From Gammaproteobacteria bacterium (GTDB lineage: Bacteria; Pseudomonadota; Gammaproteobacteria; Xanthomonadales; SZUA-36): a stretch of 49,251 nucleotides of DNA. Of this stretch, positions 16,935 to 25,060 are shown piece after piece. The stretch covers positions 1 to 49,251 of the forward strand of contig JAJFLA010000011.1 in NCBI GenBank assembly GCA_021772935.1. The letters are read 5' to 3'. The stretch's first letter is position 1; every line of letters starts with the position of its first letter. The translations under genes and the position numbers were made by a program. The notes beneath the pieces are model-generated. The model had not been told where the DNA came from. It did not search any database and saw only the letters and a list, made by a program, of their open reading frames with translations.

Positions 16935-17246
16935 GTGACCCGAATACCTCTTGTTTTATTGCTTGGTTTATCCATGCTCATCAGTTTCCCTGTGCAAGCT
17001 GCCAAGCCGGATTGGCATCAACACAAAAAGCACAACGGGTATAGTTACCAACACATTGGCGGTCACTATTGTCTACATGGTGGTCGCCGTTATGCGTGCA
17101 AAAATGGCCGTCAACATCACTATCGTGGACAAACACAATTTTATACGGTCCCACTTGTGAGGCCTGGTACCCGGTATGGCTATTCAGCCAGTGGCAAGGT
17201 GATTGTGTATCAACCTTATTCCTTAATAAACCATCGCAACCGATGA
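16935..17246 (+). CDS. Small secreted His/Tyr-rich protein
   Basis: 103 residues, GTG start with AAAGG 9 bases upstream. The signal peptide is MTRIPLVLLLGLSMLISFPVQA, with predicted cleavage before AKP. The mature part has HQHKKHNGYSY, HIGGHYCLHGGRRYACKNGRQHHYR: many His, Arg and Tyr residues and two cysteines that could form a disulfide. A role in metal binding or at the envelope is only a guess from composition. I do not recognise a family. Confidence 0.65.
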   Translation: MTRIPLVLLLGLSMLISFPVQAAKPDWHQHKKHNGYSYQHIGGHYCLHGGRRYACKNGRQHHYRGQTQFYTVPLVRPGTRYGYSASGKVIVYQPYSLINHRNR

Positions 17247-17265
17247 TGAACAATTGTCGCTTTTC

Positions 17266-20202
17266 TCAGGCGGATTTTTTATTCATGGAATTGTATCGAT
17301 CAAAAAGTTTCGTCAGAAAATGACCGGTATGTGATCCGGGTGTTAAAGCCAACTGCTCAGGTGTGCCGGTTGCAATGATTTCACCGCCACGATCACCACC
17401 TTCCGGGCCAAGGTCTATGACCCAGTCAGCTGTTTTGATGACATCCAGATTATGTTCAATGACCACCACGGTATTGCCATGATCGCGCAAGCGATGCAAT
17501 ACCTGTAGCAACTGCCTGATGTCGTGAAAGTGTAATCCGGTGGTGGGTTCATCCAGTATATACAGTGTCTGTCCGGTATCGCGTTTGGACAGCTCCTTGG
17601 CCAATTTGATTCGCTGTGCCTCACCACCGGACAGAGTGGTGGCACTTTGGCCGAGCGTTATATAGGAAAGGCCGACATCCATTAGTGTTTGTAGCTTGCG
17701 TGCCACCACCGGTACAGGTGCAAAAAATTCCAGCGCGACTTCAACAGTCATACCCAATACTTCGTGAATGTTCTTGCCTTTGTAGTGAACCCCAAGAGAT
17801 TCACGGTTATAACGTTTGCCATGACACACATCGCACGATACATAGATATCCGGCAAAAAATGCATCTCGACGCGGATCAAGCCGTCGCCCTGACAAGCTT
17901 CGCAGCGACCACCCTTGACATTGAAACTGAAGCGCCCGGGTTTGTAGCCGCGGGAACGTGCTTCATGGGTACCCGCAAACAATTCGCGTATCGGTGTGAA
18001 TAAGCCAGTATAAGTGGCAGGGTTGGAACGGGGTGTACGACCAATCGGTGATTGGTCTATATCTACGACTTTATCGAACAGGTGTAGATTGCTTACGCCC
18101 TCATAGGGTGCTGGTTGAGTACTGGCATCGTACAATTCCTTGGCTGCCAAGCGGTGCAGGGTGTCATTAATGAGGGTTGACTTACCCGAGCCAGAAACCC
18201 CAGTCACACACGTAAACAGGCTGGCAGGGATTTCGAGAGTAACCTTTTTAAGATTATTGCCAGAGGCACCTATCAGTTTGAAGACCCGTTGCGGATCGAT
18301 TGCTGTGCGCTTTGTTGGAATTTCGATTTCCATTCTGCCGGAAAGATATTTACCGGTCAGCGTAGCATCACTGTTGACCAGATCTTCCGGTTTGCCATTA
18401 AAAACAACCTCACCACCATGTATACCCGCACCTGGACCCATGTCAACGACGTGGTCTGCCATGCGGATGGCTTCTTCATCGTGTTCCACGACAATGACCG
18501 TGTTGCCGATGTCACGTAACCGTATCAAGGTAGAGAGCAGACGCTCATTGTCGCGCTGGTGAAGACCGATTGATGGCTCATCGAGTATATACATCACACC
18601 AACCAGACCGGCACCGATTTGACTTGCGAGGCGGATACGCTGTGCTTCACCTCCGGACAAGGTACCGGCTTTGCGGTCAAGCGTCAGGTAATCCAGGCCG
18701 ACATTGACCAAAAATTGCAATCGTTGATGCACTTCTTTAACAATTTTTGCGGCAATCTCCCCTTTATTGCCACCTAAACTCAGCTCACTGAAAAAATTCA
18801 GACAGCGCAAAATTGGCCATGCGGTAACCGTTGGCAAGTTGGTGTCTGCTACGAACACGTGTCTGGCTTGTAGGTTCAAGCGCTGGCCATGGCATTCGGT
18901 GCACGGTTTCATGGATATGTATTTAGATAATTCTTCCCGCACAATGCGCGCATCGGTCTCGCGGAAACGTCGCTCTAGATTTGGAATCACACCGGCAAAC
19001 GGGTGTTGTCGCTTCTGTGTGCCACGCTCACCGAAATAGGTAAACTCTATGATCTCGTCTCCACTGCCGTACAGGATGATGTCACGGTGTTTTTTGCTTA
19101 ACTGTTCGAATGGGACTTCAATGTCGAAATTGTAATGTGCCGACAAGGCTTTAATAATCTGAAAATAATAAGCGTTGCGTCGATCCCAGCCCCGTACAGC
19201 ACCACCAGCCAGGCTCACATGAGGGTTACTGACAACACGTTCCGGATCAAAAAATTGGGCCACGCCAAGGCCATCGCAACTTGGGCAGGCACCATTTGGG
19301 TTGTTGAAAGAGAACATGCGTGGCTCGACTTCTTGCAAGCTATAATCACATTGAAGACAAGAATAACGTGAGCTTAGTAATGTCTCTTTGGTTGCAACGG
19401 ATTCTTGGCCCAGGGCACCTTCTCGACCGCTTTCAGGTGACTTACGCCTGTCTTTCGACAGGTTCCCGGTGTCACCGTCTCTCAGTTCCTCCATTGGTGA
19501 TAATAAAGCGAGGCCATCGGATAATAACAAAGCGGTTTCAAATGATTCGGCCAAGCGTTGTTTCAGGTCGGGCCGAACTTTGAACCGGTCAATGACAACT
19601 TCAATAGTATGATTCCGGCGCAGCTCAAGAGTAGGTACTTCATCAACTGGGTATATGTTACCGTCGACACGAACACGGACATAACCCTGTGCCCGTAATT
19701 CATCAAATAGCAACGCATGTTCACCCTTCCGGTCACGCACGACCGGCGCCATCAGCATCATTTTTGTGCCTTCAGGAAGCGCCATGACCTGATCAACCAT
19801 CTGACTGATGGTCTGGGCTTCAAGCGGCTGCCTGTGATCAGGACAGCAAGGTGTACCTACGCGAGCGAACAGTAGTCGTAAGTAGTCATAAATTTCAGTA
19901 ATCGTACCAACCGTAGACCGTGGGTTATGCGATGTGGACTTCTGCTCGATTGAAATGGCAGGCGAAAGACCTTCGATATGATCGACATCCGGTTTTTCCA
20001 TCACTGATAGAAACTGGCGTGCATAGGCCGAAAGTGATTCTACGTAACGGCGCTGGCCTTCCGCGTAAATGGTGTCAAAAGCCAGTGATGACTTACCGGA
20101 ACCTGAAAGGCCAGTAACCACAATCAATTTGTCCCGTGGAAGGTCAAGGTCAATATTGGCCAGATTGTGAGTGCGGGCACCGCGTATTTTGATGGTTTTC
20201 AT
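17266..20202 (-). CDS. uvrA: Excinuclease ABC subunit A, with a repeat-encoded insertion
   Basis: 978 residues from [15 protein letters not shown]. coli UvrA is 940. It is the damage-sensing ATPase of nucleotide excision repair. Walker A is GLSGSGKSS at 31-39, with zinc finger pairs CLQCDYS..CPSC and [29 protein letters not shown] and VMYILDEPS belong to the first ABC module, and [10 protein letters not shown] and ALSGG-type [13 protein letters not shown] to the second. About 29 residues are extra between LALLSPMEE and LLSSRYSC (roughly residues 240-268), just before zinc finger 1, and most are encoded by a copy of the intergenic hairpin repeat (19404-19484). The frame stays open and all motifs persist, so the protein is probably functional. 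A TTG start at 20226 is possible but less family-like. Confidence 0.95.
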   Translation of the reverse strand: MKTIKIRGARTHNLANIDLDLPRDKLIVVTGLSGSGKSSLAFDTIYAEGQRRYVESLSAYARQFLSVMEKPDVDHIEGLSPAISIEQKSTSHNPRSTVGTITEIYDYLRLLFARVGTPCCPDHRQPLEAQTISQMVDQVMALPEGTKMMLMAPVVRDRKGEHALLFDELRAQGYVRVRVDGNIYPVDEVPTLELRRNHTIEVVIDRFKVRPDLKQRLAESFETALLLSDGLALLSPMEELRDGDTGNLSKDRRKSPESGREGALGQESVATKETLLSSRYSCLQCDYSLQEVEPRMFSFNNPNGACPSCDGLGVAQFFDPERVVSNPHVSLAGGAVRGWDRRNAYYFQIIKALSAHYNFDIEVPFEQLSKKHRDIILYGSGDEIIEFTYFGERGTQKRQHPFAGVIPNLERRFRETDARIVREELSKYISMKPCTECHGQRLNLQARHVFVADTNLPTVTAWPILRCLNFFSELSLGGNKGEIAAKIVKEVHQRLQFLVNVGLDYLTLDRKAGTLSGGEAQRIRLASQIGAGLVGVMYILDEPSIGLHQRDNERLLSTLIRLRDIGNTVIVVEHDEEAIRMADHVVDMGPGAGIHGGEVVFNGKPEDLVNSDATLTGKYLSGRMEIEIPTKRTAIDPQRVFKLIGASGNNLKKVTLEIPASLFTCVTGVSGSGKSTLINDTLHRLAAKELYDASTQPAPYEGVSNLHLFDKVVDIDQSPIGRTPRSNPATYTGLFTPIRELFAGTHEARSRGYKPGRFSFNVKGGRCEACQGDGLIRVEMHFLPDIYVSCDVCHGKRYNRESLGVHYKGKNIHEVLGMTVEVALEFFAPVPVVARKLQTLMDVGLSYITLGQSATTLSGGEAQRIKLAKELSKRDTGQTLYILDEPTTGLHFHDIRQLLQVLHRLRDHGNTVVVIEHNLDVIKTADWVIDLGPEGGDRGGEIIATGTPEQLALTPGSHTGHFLTKLFDRYNSMNKKSA
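19404..19484 (-). repeat. Hairpin repeat copy inserted in frame in uvrA
   Basis: Read on the uvrA strand, this 81-base stretch aligns without gaps to the two-unit intergenic copy at 229-309, with 63 of 81 bases identical by my count. The same 29-base unit, ACC joint and terminal AAG are kept. The end GGTCGAGAAGGTGCCCTGGG matches the single-unit copy at 20395-20419 with one difference in 25 bases. 81 is 27 codons, so the frame is preserved. It encodes a charged, probably disordered segment with Arg, Lys, Asp and Gly. Stem pairing is partly lost: 4 of 6 and 3 of 5 pairs remain. Confidence 0.85.
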
Positions 20203-20282
20203 TAAAACTGCCGAAACGATTTGCAACCACCTACTATACCCCCCTTTCGAAATAATAGTAGCGTGTTATGCACAGGATGTGC

Positions 20283-20447
20283 GGTACTTCGCGATAGAGC
20301 ACAGGGATGTGCGACGCGAAGCGTCTCAGTCTCGCACGGCAAATAATGACGGTACTTCGCGATAGAGCACAGGGACAAGGTGAGACCGGGTACCGGTCGA
20401 GAAGGTGGCCTGGGCCAAGTGCGACGCGAAGCGTCTCAGTCTCGCAC
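20283..20447. repeat. Composite repeat array upstream of uvrA
   Basis: GGTACTTCGCGATAGAGCAC begins at 20283 and again at 20351, a 68-base period. The first is followed by a 29-base palindromic core (20309-20337) with GTGCGA/TCGCAC ends and an inner GACGC-GAA-GCGTC stem. The second is followed by a one-unit hairpin repeat (20379-20419; GACCGG-GTA-CCGGTC) and then another copy of the 29-base core (20419-20447). The order of modules mirrors 1-330, with different stem bases. It lies between uvrA (-) and rplU (+), upstream of both. Confidence 0.85.
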
Positions 20448-20496
20448 AGCATTGATGATCTCGCACGGCATTCAAAGTCTCACACAGCATAAATTA
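20440..20496. repeat. Three 19-bp direct repeats
   Basis: TCTCGCACAGCATTGATGA, TCTCGCACGGCATTCAAAG and TCTCACACAGCATAAATTA follow one another at 20440, 20459 and 20478 with exact 19-base spacing. They extend the right arm of the preceding palindromic core, as if that arm had been copied by slippage. Confidence 0.75.
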
Positions 20497-20546
20497 TGAA
20501 CGGTATGGTTCTACCCCGATCTCACGGACATTCAGGTGGGAGAAGG

Positions 20547-20624
20547 TGAGAGAAGGCGAGACCGTGAAACGGTCGATAGGCTGGCTTGGGCCACCGTGAA
20601 ACGGTCGAGAGGCTGGCCTGGGCC
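20547..20624. repeat. Hairpin repeat, second two-unit copy
   Basis: Same structure as 229-309: 29-base units at 20564-20592 and 20596-20624 with an ACC joint. The stems are GACCGT-GAA-ACGGTC (20560-20574) and ACCGT-GAA-ACGGT (20593-20605). The distal GGCTGGCCTGGGCC is identical to the copy near position 260, whereas both arms of the stem have changed together. Confidence 0.85.
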
Positions 20625-20754
20625 GGTTTCACTTTCTCGATGTTAACGGAGGTCACAGAGACAGTTACCCGTATTGGCGCTGAGGTGGGGCGGTTTTCAA
20701 ATATGGCCATATTCAAAACGATTAAAATACATTAGGTTTTTCCGTTAATGGAGG

Positions 20755-20783
20755 TTGACCGCCCCCCATAAAACCGCTAATAT
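20755..20783 (+). promoter_or_regulatory. Sigma-70 promoter of rplU-rpmA
   Basis: TTGACC (20755-20760) and TAATAT (20778-20783) are separated by 17 bases. This places the start near 20790 and leaves a leader of about 37 bases containing a small GCCC-TTTTGTA-GGGC stem just before the ribosome binding site. Confidence 0.8.
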
Positions 20784-20826
20784 TCTCGCCCTTTTGTAGG
20801 GCTCTTTGAACCTGGAGCGATTTACC

Positions 20827-21222
20827 ATGTACGCAGTATTTGCAACCGGTGGAAAGCAGTATCGTGCTGTCACCGGAGATATCTTGAAAATTGAAAAACT
20901 TAACGCTGAAAAAGGCACCACGGTTGAGCTTGACCAGGTGTTGATGGTGGGTGAGGGCGAAGATGTAAAAATCGGCTCACCTTATCTGAAAGGCGGCAAG
21001 GTTACGGCTACGGTCGTTGATCATGGTCGTGGGGATAAGATTCGGATTCTTAAATTCAAACGTCGTAAACACCATATGAAAAGAATGGGTCATCGGCAGG
21101 ATTTCACCCGGATCGAAATCACTGGGATTGCTGCTTCAGCACCTAAAAAGAAGGTTTCCAAAGCCAAGGCTGCAAAGCCGAAAGCTGCGAAGCCGAAAGT
21201 TGAAGCTAAAAGCGAAGCTTAA
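20827..21222 (+). CDS. rplU: 50S ribosomal protein L21
   Basis: 131 residues. [18 protein letters not shown] and [18 protein letters not shown] are L21 hallmarks; it binds 23S rRNA. A Lys/Ala-rich C-terminal tail ([20 protein letters not shown]) makes it about 28 residues longer than E. coli L21. GGAG at 20814-20817 with 9-base spacing fixes the ATG at 20827. rpmA follows 18 bases downstream. Confidence 0.97.
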   Translation: MYAVFATGGKQYRAVTGDILKIEKLNAEKGTTVELDQVLMVGEGEDVKIGSPYLKGGKVTATVVDHGRGDKIRILKFKRRKHHMKRMGHRQDFTRIEITGIAASAPKKKVSKAKAAKPKAAKPKVEAKSEA

Positions 21223-21240
21223 TAGAAGAGGAATTGAACC

Positions 21241-21504
21241 ATGGCACATAAGAAAGCAGGCGGTAGTACGCGCAACGGTCGCGATTCAAACCCCAAGTAT
21301 CTTGGTGTAAAACGTTACGGTGGTGAATCTGTCCTCGCAGGTAATATTCTGGTCCGTCAACGTGGCACCCAGTTTCACGCTGGTGAGAATGTGGGCATCG
21401 GTCGTGACCACACACTGTTTGCCTTGAGTGAAGGCAAGGTGAAGTTTCAGAAGCGTGGATTACCTAAACGTAGGTTTGTCAGCGTGGAGACGTCAGAAGC
21501 CTGA
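21241..21504 (+). CDS. rpmA: 50S ribosomal protein L27
   Basis: 87 residues. [25 protein letters not shown] is the typical N-terminus that reaches the peptidyl transferase centre. [16 protein letters not shown] and GRDHTLFAL also match. A terminator and a REP-like palindrome separate it from obg. Confidence 0.98.
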   Translation: MAHKKAGGSTRNGRDSNPKYLGVKRYGGESVLAGNILVRQRGTQFHAGENVGIGRDHTLFALSEGKVKFQKRGLPKRRFVSVETSEA

Positions 21505-21514
21505 AGAATATGGG

Positions 21515-21539
21515 GTCAGGTTCAATGCTTGAGCCTGAC
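21515..21539. repeat. REP-like palindrome
   Basis: GTCAGGTTCAA-TGC-TTGAGCCTGAC forms an 11-pair stem with one G-T pair and a 3-base loop, preceded by TGGG. The GGGGTCAGG..CCTGAC style resembles REP palindromes associated with RAYT transposases in gammaproteobacteria. That family link is from memory. No RAYT gene is in the window. Confidence 0.6.
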
Positions 21540-21550
21540 TTCACTTTTTA

Positions 21551-21577
21551 AAAACCCTGCTTTGGCAGGGTTTTTTT
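21551..21577 (+). terminator. Rho-independent terminator after rpmA
   Basis: AAACCCTGC (21552-21560) pairs with GCAGGGTTT (21565-21573) around TTTG and is followed by a T-run to 21577. Confidence 0.92.
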
Positions 21578-21803
21578 ATGGGTACTACACCAGAGAGTCT
21601 CTGAATAAGTCTATAGCCTCGCTCTACGGAGCTTGCAGGCTGATTCGCACTCAGTGTTGTTGCATTTTGACAGGCCCCGGTCTGTCGTCAAAACAGCGCC
21701 TTGATTACAAACCAGCCTGTAGGCCAGCGGGGCCATAAATTTATTCGGAGACTCCCCAGGTCTCCACGCATGTATGATGTAAGTCGCAGAGGATTGACCC
21801 ACT
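21578..21803. other. Hairpin-rich leader region of obg
   Basis: No gene. Two clear stems are present: TTTTGAC (21665-21671) with GTCAAAA (21687-21693), with GACAG/CTGTC nested inside, and GGAGAC (21747-21752) with GTCTCC (21760-21765). TATGAT at about 21774 could be a -10. GAGGA at about 21790 is the obg ribosome binding site. Confidence 0.45.
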
Positions 21804-22859
21804 ATGAAATTTGTTGATGAAGCATCCATTCATATCACCGCAGGAAAGGGCGGTGACGGCTCAGCATCATTTCGCAGGGAAAAGTATATCCAGTATGGTG
21901 GACCTGACGGTGGTGATGGTGGGCATGGCGGTAGTGTGTTTTTGGAAGGTGATTCCGGCCTGAATACACTGGTGGATTTTCGTCATAGGCGTATTTATAA
22001 GGCACAAAACGGTGTGCAGGGTAAGGGCCAGGAAAAATACGGAAAAAAAGGTGAGGATATTTACATCCGTGTGCCGTTGGGGACAGTGGTAACTGATGGA
22101 CTTAACGAAGTAGCCCTCGGGGATGTACTTGAACATGGTCAGCACTTGCTCGTCGCTCGTGGTGGTCGTGGTGGATTGGGTAATGTGCACTTCAAAAGCT
22201 CGACCAACCGGGCACCACGTAAATTTACGCCGGGCCAGGCGGGTGAAGATATCCAGCTACACTTGGAAATGAAGGTGTTGGCAGACATTGGTTTGCTGGG
22301 CTTCCCTAATGCTGGCAAATCAACCTTGATCAGTACGGTTTCAGCCGCTCGTCCGAAGGTTGCGGACTATCCTTTCACGACCTTGTATCCGAACCTGGGT
22401 GTGGTGCGAGTTGGTATAGACAGCAGTTTTGTGATCGCGGACGTGCCGGGCTTGATTGAAGGCGCTGCAGAAGGCGCTGGTCTGGGTGTGCAATTTCTCA
22501 AGCATTTGCAGAGAACACGGTTGTTATTGCATTTGGTGGATATTGCGCCGCTGGATGAAATGCCCCCCGAGCATGCCGTGCGTAAACTGGAGCAGGAACT
22601 GGTGAATTTTGACAGCAGTCTTGGCGAAAAACCACGCTGGCTGGTATTTACCAAAACAGATGTTCTTGATCGGGTGGAGGCAGAGAAAATTACGACGCGT
22701 GTTGTCAAAGATTTGAATTGGACCGCACCGTGGTTCATGATTTCTTCAGTTACTCGCAGTGGTACTGATGACCTGGTGCAAAGTGTTGGGCGGGCACTGG
22801 ATGAGATGAAAGAGCTTGAATTAGAACAGCAAGAACAGCGGAGGCCTGATATAGGCTAG
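21804..22859 (+). CDS. obgE: GTPase ObgE/CgtA
   Basis: 351 residues. The Gly-rich Obg fold is at 1-158 (GGDGSASFRREKY, GGPDGGDGGHGG, ARGGRGGLGN). The GTPase domain has G1 GFPNAGKS (166-173), switch region DYPFTT, G3 DVPGLIEGA and G4 in TKTD. It binds the 50S subunit and links ribosome assembly to growth and the stringent response. It follows rplU-rpmA in the usual order. Confidence 0.97.
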   Translation: MKFVDEASIHITAGKGGDGSASFRREKYIQYGGPDGGDGGHGGSVFLEGDSGLNTLVDFRHRRIYKAQNGVQGKGQEKYGKKGEDIYIRVPLGTVVTDGLNEVALGDVLEHGQHLLVARGGRGGLGNVHFKSSTNRAPRKFTPGQAGEDIQLHLEMKVLADIGLLGFPNAGKSTLISTVSAARPKVADYPFTTLYPNLGVVRVGIDSSFVIADVPGLIEGAAEGAGLGVQFLKHLQRTRLLLHLVDIAPLDEMPPEHAVRKLEQELVNFDSSLGEKPRWLVFTKTDVLDRVEAEKITTRVVKDLNWTAPWFMISSVTRSGTDDLVQSVGRALDEMKELELEQQEQRRPDIG

Positions 22860-22961
22860 TAAGGTCTCAGGTCCGGTTTTTATTAAAACTACGGGGCTCG
22901 AACAAATTATTTGCAAAAAAAATTTAAACTGAGTCCTTTAGTGCTGCCTTTGTTTGGACAT

Positions 22962-22991
22962 AAAAAAGCCCCGCAGCTGGCAGGGCTTTTT
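22962..22991. terminator. Bidirectional terminator between obgE and rpsT
   Basis: AAAAAGCCC (22963-22971) pairs with GGGCTTTTT (22983-22991). A- and T-runs on the two sides serve both convergent genes. Confidence 0.85.
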
Positions 22992-23042
22992 AGTAATCTT
23001 TTAGCAGGGCTCAATTCACGCCAAGCGAATCAAACCCGGTGA

Positions 23043-23303
23043 TTACATTTTACGAACGTGATTGTTCATACGTGATTTATGACGTGCAGCTTTGTTGCGG
23101 TGCATCAGGCCTTTGGATACTGACCGGTCAATGGCAGGTACAGCAGCCTTATAGGCTGTTTCAGCTGCACTTTTATCGCCGGATTCAATTGCCGCGAGCA
23201 CTTTTTTGATCGTTGTACGCACGTGCGAGCGTTGGCCGGCATTACGCAAACGATGTTTTTCGGCCTGACGTGCACGCTTGCGTGCTGATAGACTGTTAGC
23301 CAA
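23043..23303 (-). CDS. rpsT: 30S ribosomal protein S20
   Basis: 86 residues starting ANSLSARKRARQAEKHRLRN after the initiator. The start is TTG at 23303-23301, with GGAG 7 bases upstream on the minus strand; an upstream in-frame ATG would give a non-family extension. E. coli rpsT also starts with UUG, which is needed there for autogenous repression by S20, so the rare start may be functionally conserved. It is divergent from murJ. Confidence 0.96.
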   Translation of the reverse strand: MANSLSARKRARQAEKHRLRNAGQRSHVRTTIKKVLAAIESGDKSAAETAYKAAVPAIDRSVSKGLMHRNKAARHKSRMNNHVRKM

Positions 23304-23343
23304 GGTAAATCTCCATAAATACTGGTTCAGAATATAGCCGCGT

Positions 23344-23372
23344 AGTATCTTAGTTTTTCTTCGCTGGGTCAA
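23344..23372 (-). promoter_or_regulatory. Sigma-70 promoter of rpsT
   Basis: On the minus strand, TTGACC (23372-23367), a 17-base spacer and GATACT (23349-23344) are followed by a G+C-rich ACGCGGC discriminator, as in growth-rate and ppGpp-controlled promoters. Confidence 0.75.
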
Positions 23373-23436
23373 TCATTTAACAGGTAAATTGCATGATTAT
23401 TTTTGCATTAAGGCAAGCATTAGGGTTTAGCTGGGT

Positions 23437-24996
23437 ATGAAACTGTTGAAATCGACTGCAACGGTCGGAAGTGCGACCATTCTTTCCCGAATTCTCGGGT
23501 TTGTTCGTGATGTCGTGTTGGCTAAAATATTCGGCGCCAGCAGTGAGACGGATGCCTTTTTTCTGGCTTTCAGAATACCCAATTTTATGCGTCGTCTGTT
23601 TGCCGAGGGATCTTTCTCATTGGCGTTTGTACCGGTTTTGTCAGAATACAAGGCTGCGGGTGATCGGCGGGCTTTACGTGATCTGATTGATCACGTTACC
23701 GGCACTCTGGCGGCTATATTGCTAGTCATTTCCTCAGTTGGAATATTCGCTGCACCACTGGTTCTGTCGATATTCGCACCCGGATGGCTGATGGATGATC
23801 GACCGGAGTTTAACCTGTCTGCCGGGATGCTGAGGATAACTTTCCCTTACATCATGCTGATTTCTCTAACCGCGCTGGCCGGTGGAATTCTTAATACTTT
23901 TGAACGCTTTCTTATCCCGGCATTAACCCCGGTGCTACTCAACCTTTCCCTGATCGCGGCAGCACTGTTACTTGCGGATCAACTGGAAGTACCGGTCACA
24001 GCTCTCGCTTGGGGCGTTTTGGCGGCAGGCTGTGCACAATTACTGTTACAGATTCCGGCACTGATGCGGATGGGCTTGATGCCGCGACCACGTTGGGGAT
24101 GGCGACACTCAGGTGTGCGCCGTATCTTGAAATTGATGATCCCGACATTGTTTGGTTCTTCGGTGGCACAGGTTAATTTGCTGTTCGATAGTATCATCGC
24201 CACATTTCTGGTAACTGGTAGCGTTTCCTGGTTGTACTACTCCGACCGTTTACTGGAATTTCCGTTGGGTGTTTTGGGTATCGCGTTGGCCACCGTTATT
24301 CTGCCTAACCTTTCGCAAAAACACGCACAGGCCAACCCGGCCGAGTTTTCAGCGACACTTGACTGGGCGTTGCGCCTGGCAGTGATAATCACAGTGCCAG
24401 CCGCAGTTGGATTGATCATACTGGCCGGGCCTATTCTGATTACATTGTTCCAGTACGATGCATTCCAGCCAGATGATGTGCGCATGTCAGCCTACAGCCT
24501 GGTCGCGTATTCCGTCGGTTTGCCAGCATTTATAGCCGTCAAGGTGTTGGCGCCAGGCTATTACGCCCGGCAGGATACCCGCACACCGGTCAAGATCGCG
24601 ATTGTAGCCATGGTGACAAATATGGCCTTTAACTTGTTATTCGTCGGTTTACTTTTGCACAAGGGATTTGCAGGTCCGCATGCTGGTCTGGCACTGGCCA
24701 GTTCGATGGCGGCCTATCTGAATGCTATCTTGCTCTTTCGTGGGCTCAGGAAGGATCATGTGTATGTGCCGGAGCGCGGTTGGATCAGGCTGTGCGTAAC
24801 CGTAATACTGGGGTCTGTAACGATGGCTGCACTATTATTATTCATGACTCACGATACCAATAGTTGGCTTCAGGCGGACGCGATTTTGAGGGTAAAGAAT
24901 CTTGCCTTGAGCATCACTTTTGGCATCGTTATTTATATTTTTACGTGCATGATAGTGGGTCTTAAAAAACACGACCTGGTACGTGGTGCACATTGA
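23437..24996 (+). CDS. murJ: Lipid II flippase MurJ
   Basis: 519 residues with about 14 hydrophobic helices, MOP superfamily. The N-terminus MKLLKSTATVGSATILSRILGFVRDVVLAKIFGAS and the FRIPNFMRRLFAEGSFSLAFVP loop are MurJ signatures, with the Arg residues that coordinate lipid II. It moves lipid II across the inner membrane. With murL-murD2 it is the third peptidoglycan gene in the window, though not linked to them. Confidence 0.96.
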   Translation: MKLLKSTATVGSATILSRILGFVRDVVLAKIFGASSETDAFFLAFRIPNFMRRLFAEGSFSLAFVPVLSEYKAAGDRRALRDLIDHVTGTLAAILLVISSVGIFAAPLVLSIFAPGWLMDDRPEFNLSAGMLRITFPYIMLISLTALAGGILNTFERFLIPALTPVLLNLSLIAAALLLADQLEVPVTALAWGVLAAGCAQLLLQIPALMRMGLMPRPRWGWRHSGVRRILKLMIPTLFGSSVAQVNLLFDSIIATFLVTGSVSWLYYSDRLLEFPLGVLGIALATVILPNLSQKHAQANPAEFSATLDWALRLAVIITVPAAVGLIILAGPILITLFQYDAFQPDDVRMSAYSLVAYSVGLPAFIAVKVLAPGYYARQDTRTPVKIAIVAMVTNMAFNLLFVGLLLHKGFAGPHAGLALASSMAAYLNAILLFRGLRKDHVYVPERGWIRLCVTVILGSVTMAALLLFMTHDTNSWLQADAILRVKNLALSITFGIVIYIFTCMIVGLKKHDLVRGAH

Positions 24997-25026
24997 TACA
25001 AATTTACCTGCTGGAGTGCCCATGGC

Positions 25027-25035
25027 TGTTATAAT
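25027..25035 (+). promoter_or_regulatory. Extended -10 promoter before ribF
   Basis: TGTTATAAT is a perfect TGnTATAAT extended -10 and needs no strong -35, which is indeed absent. The start would be near 25042, giving a very short leader and no clear Shine-Dalgarno before the ribF ATG. Confidence 0.55.
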
Positions 25036-25060
25036 TCGCTGCTTTGTGGTCTGACATTTT

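Noticed and set aside
17266-20202. uvrA as a damaged pseudogene because of the insertion
   Set aside because: The frame is open throughout and the motifs of both ABC modules and the zinc fingers are intact.
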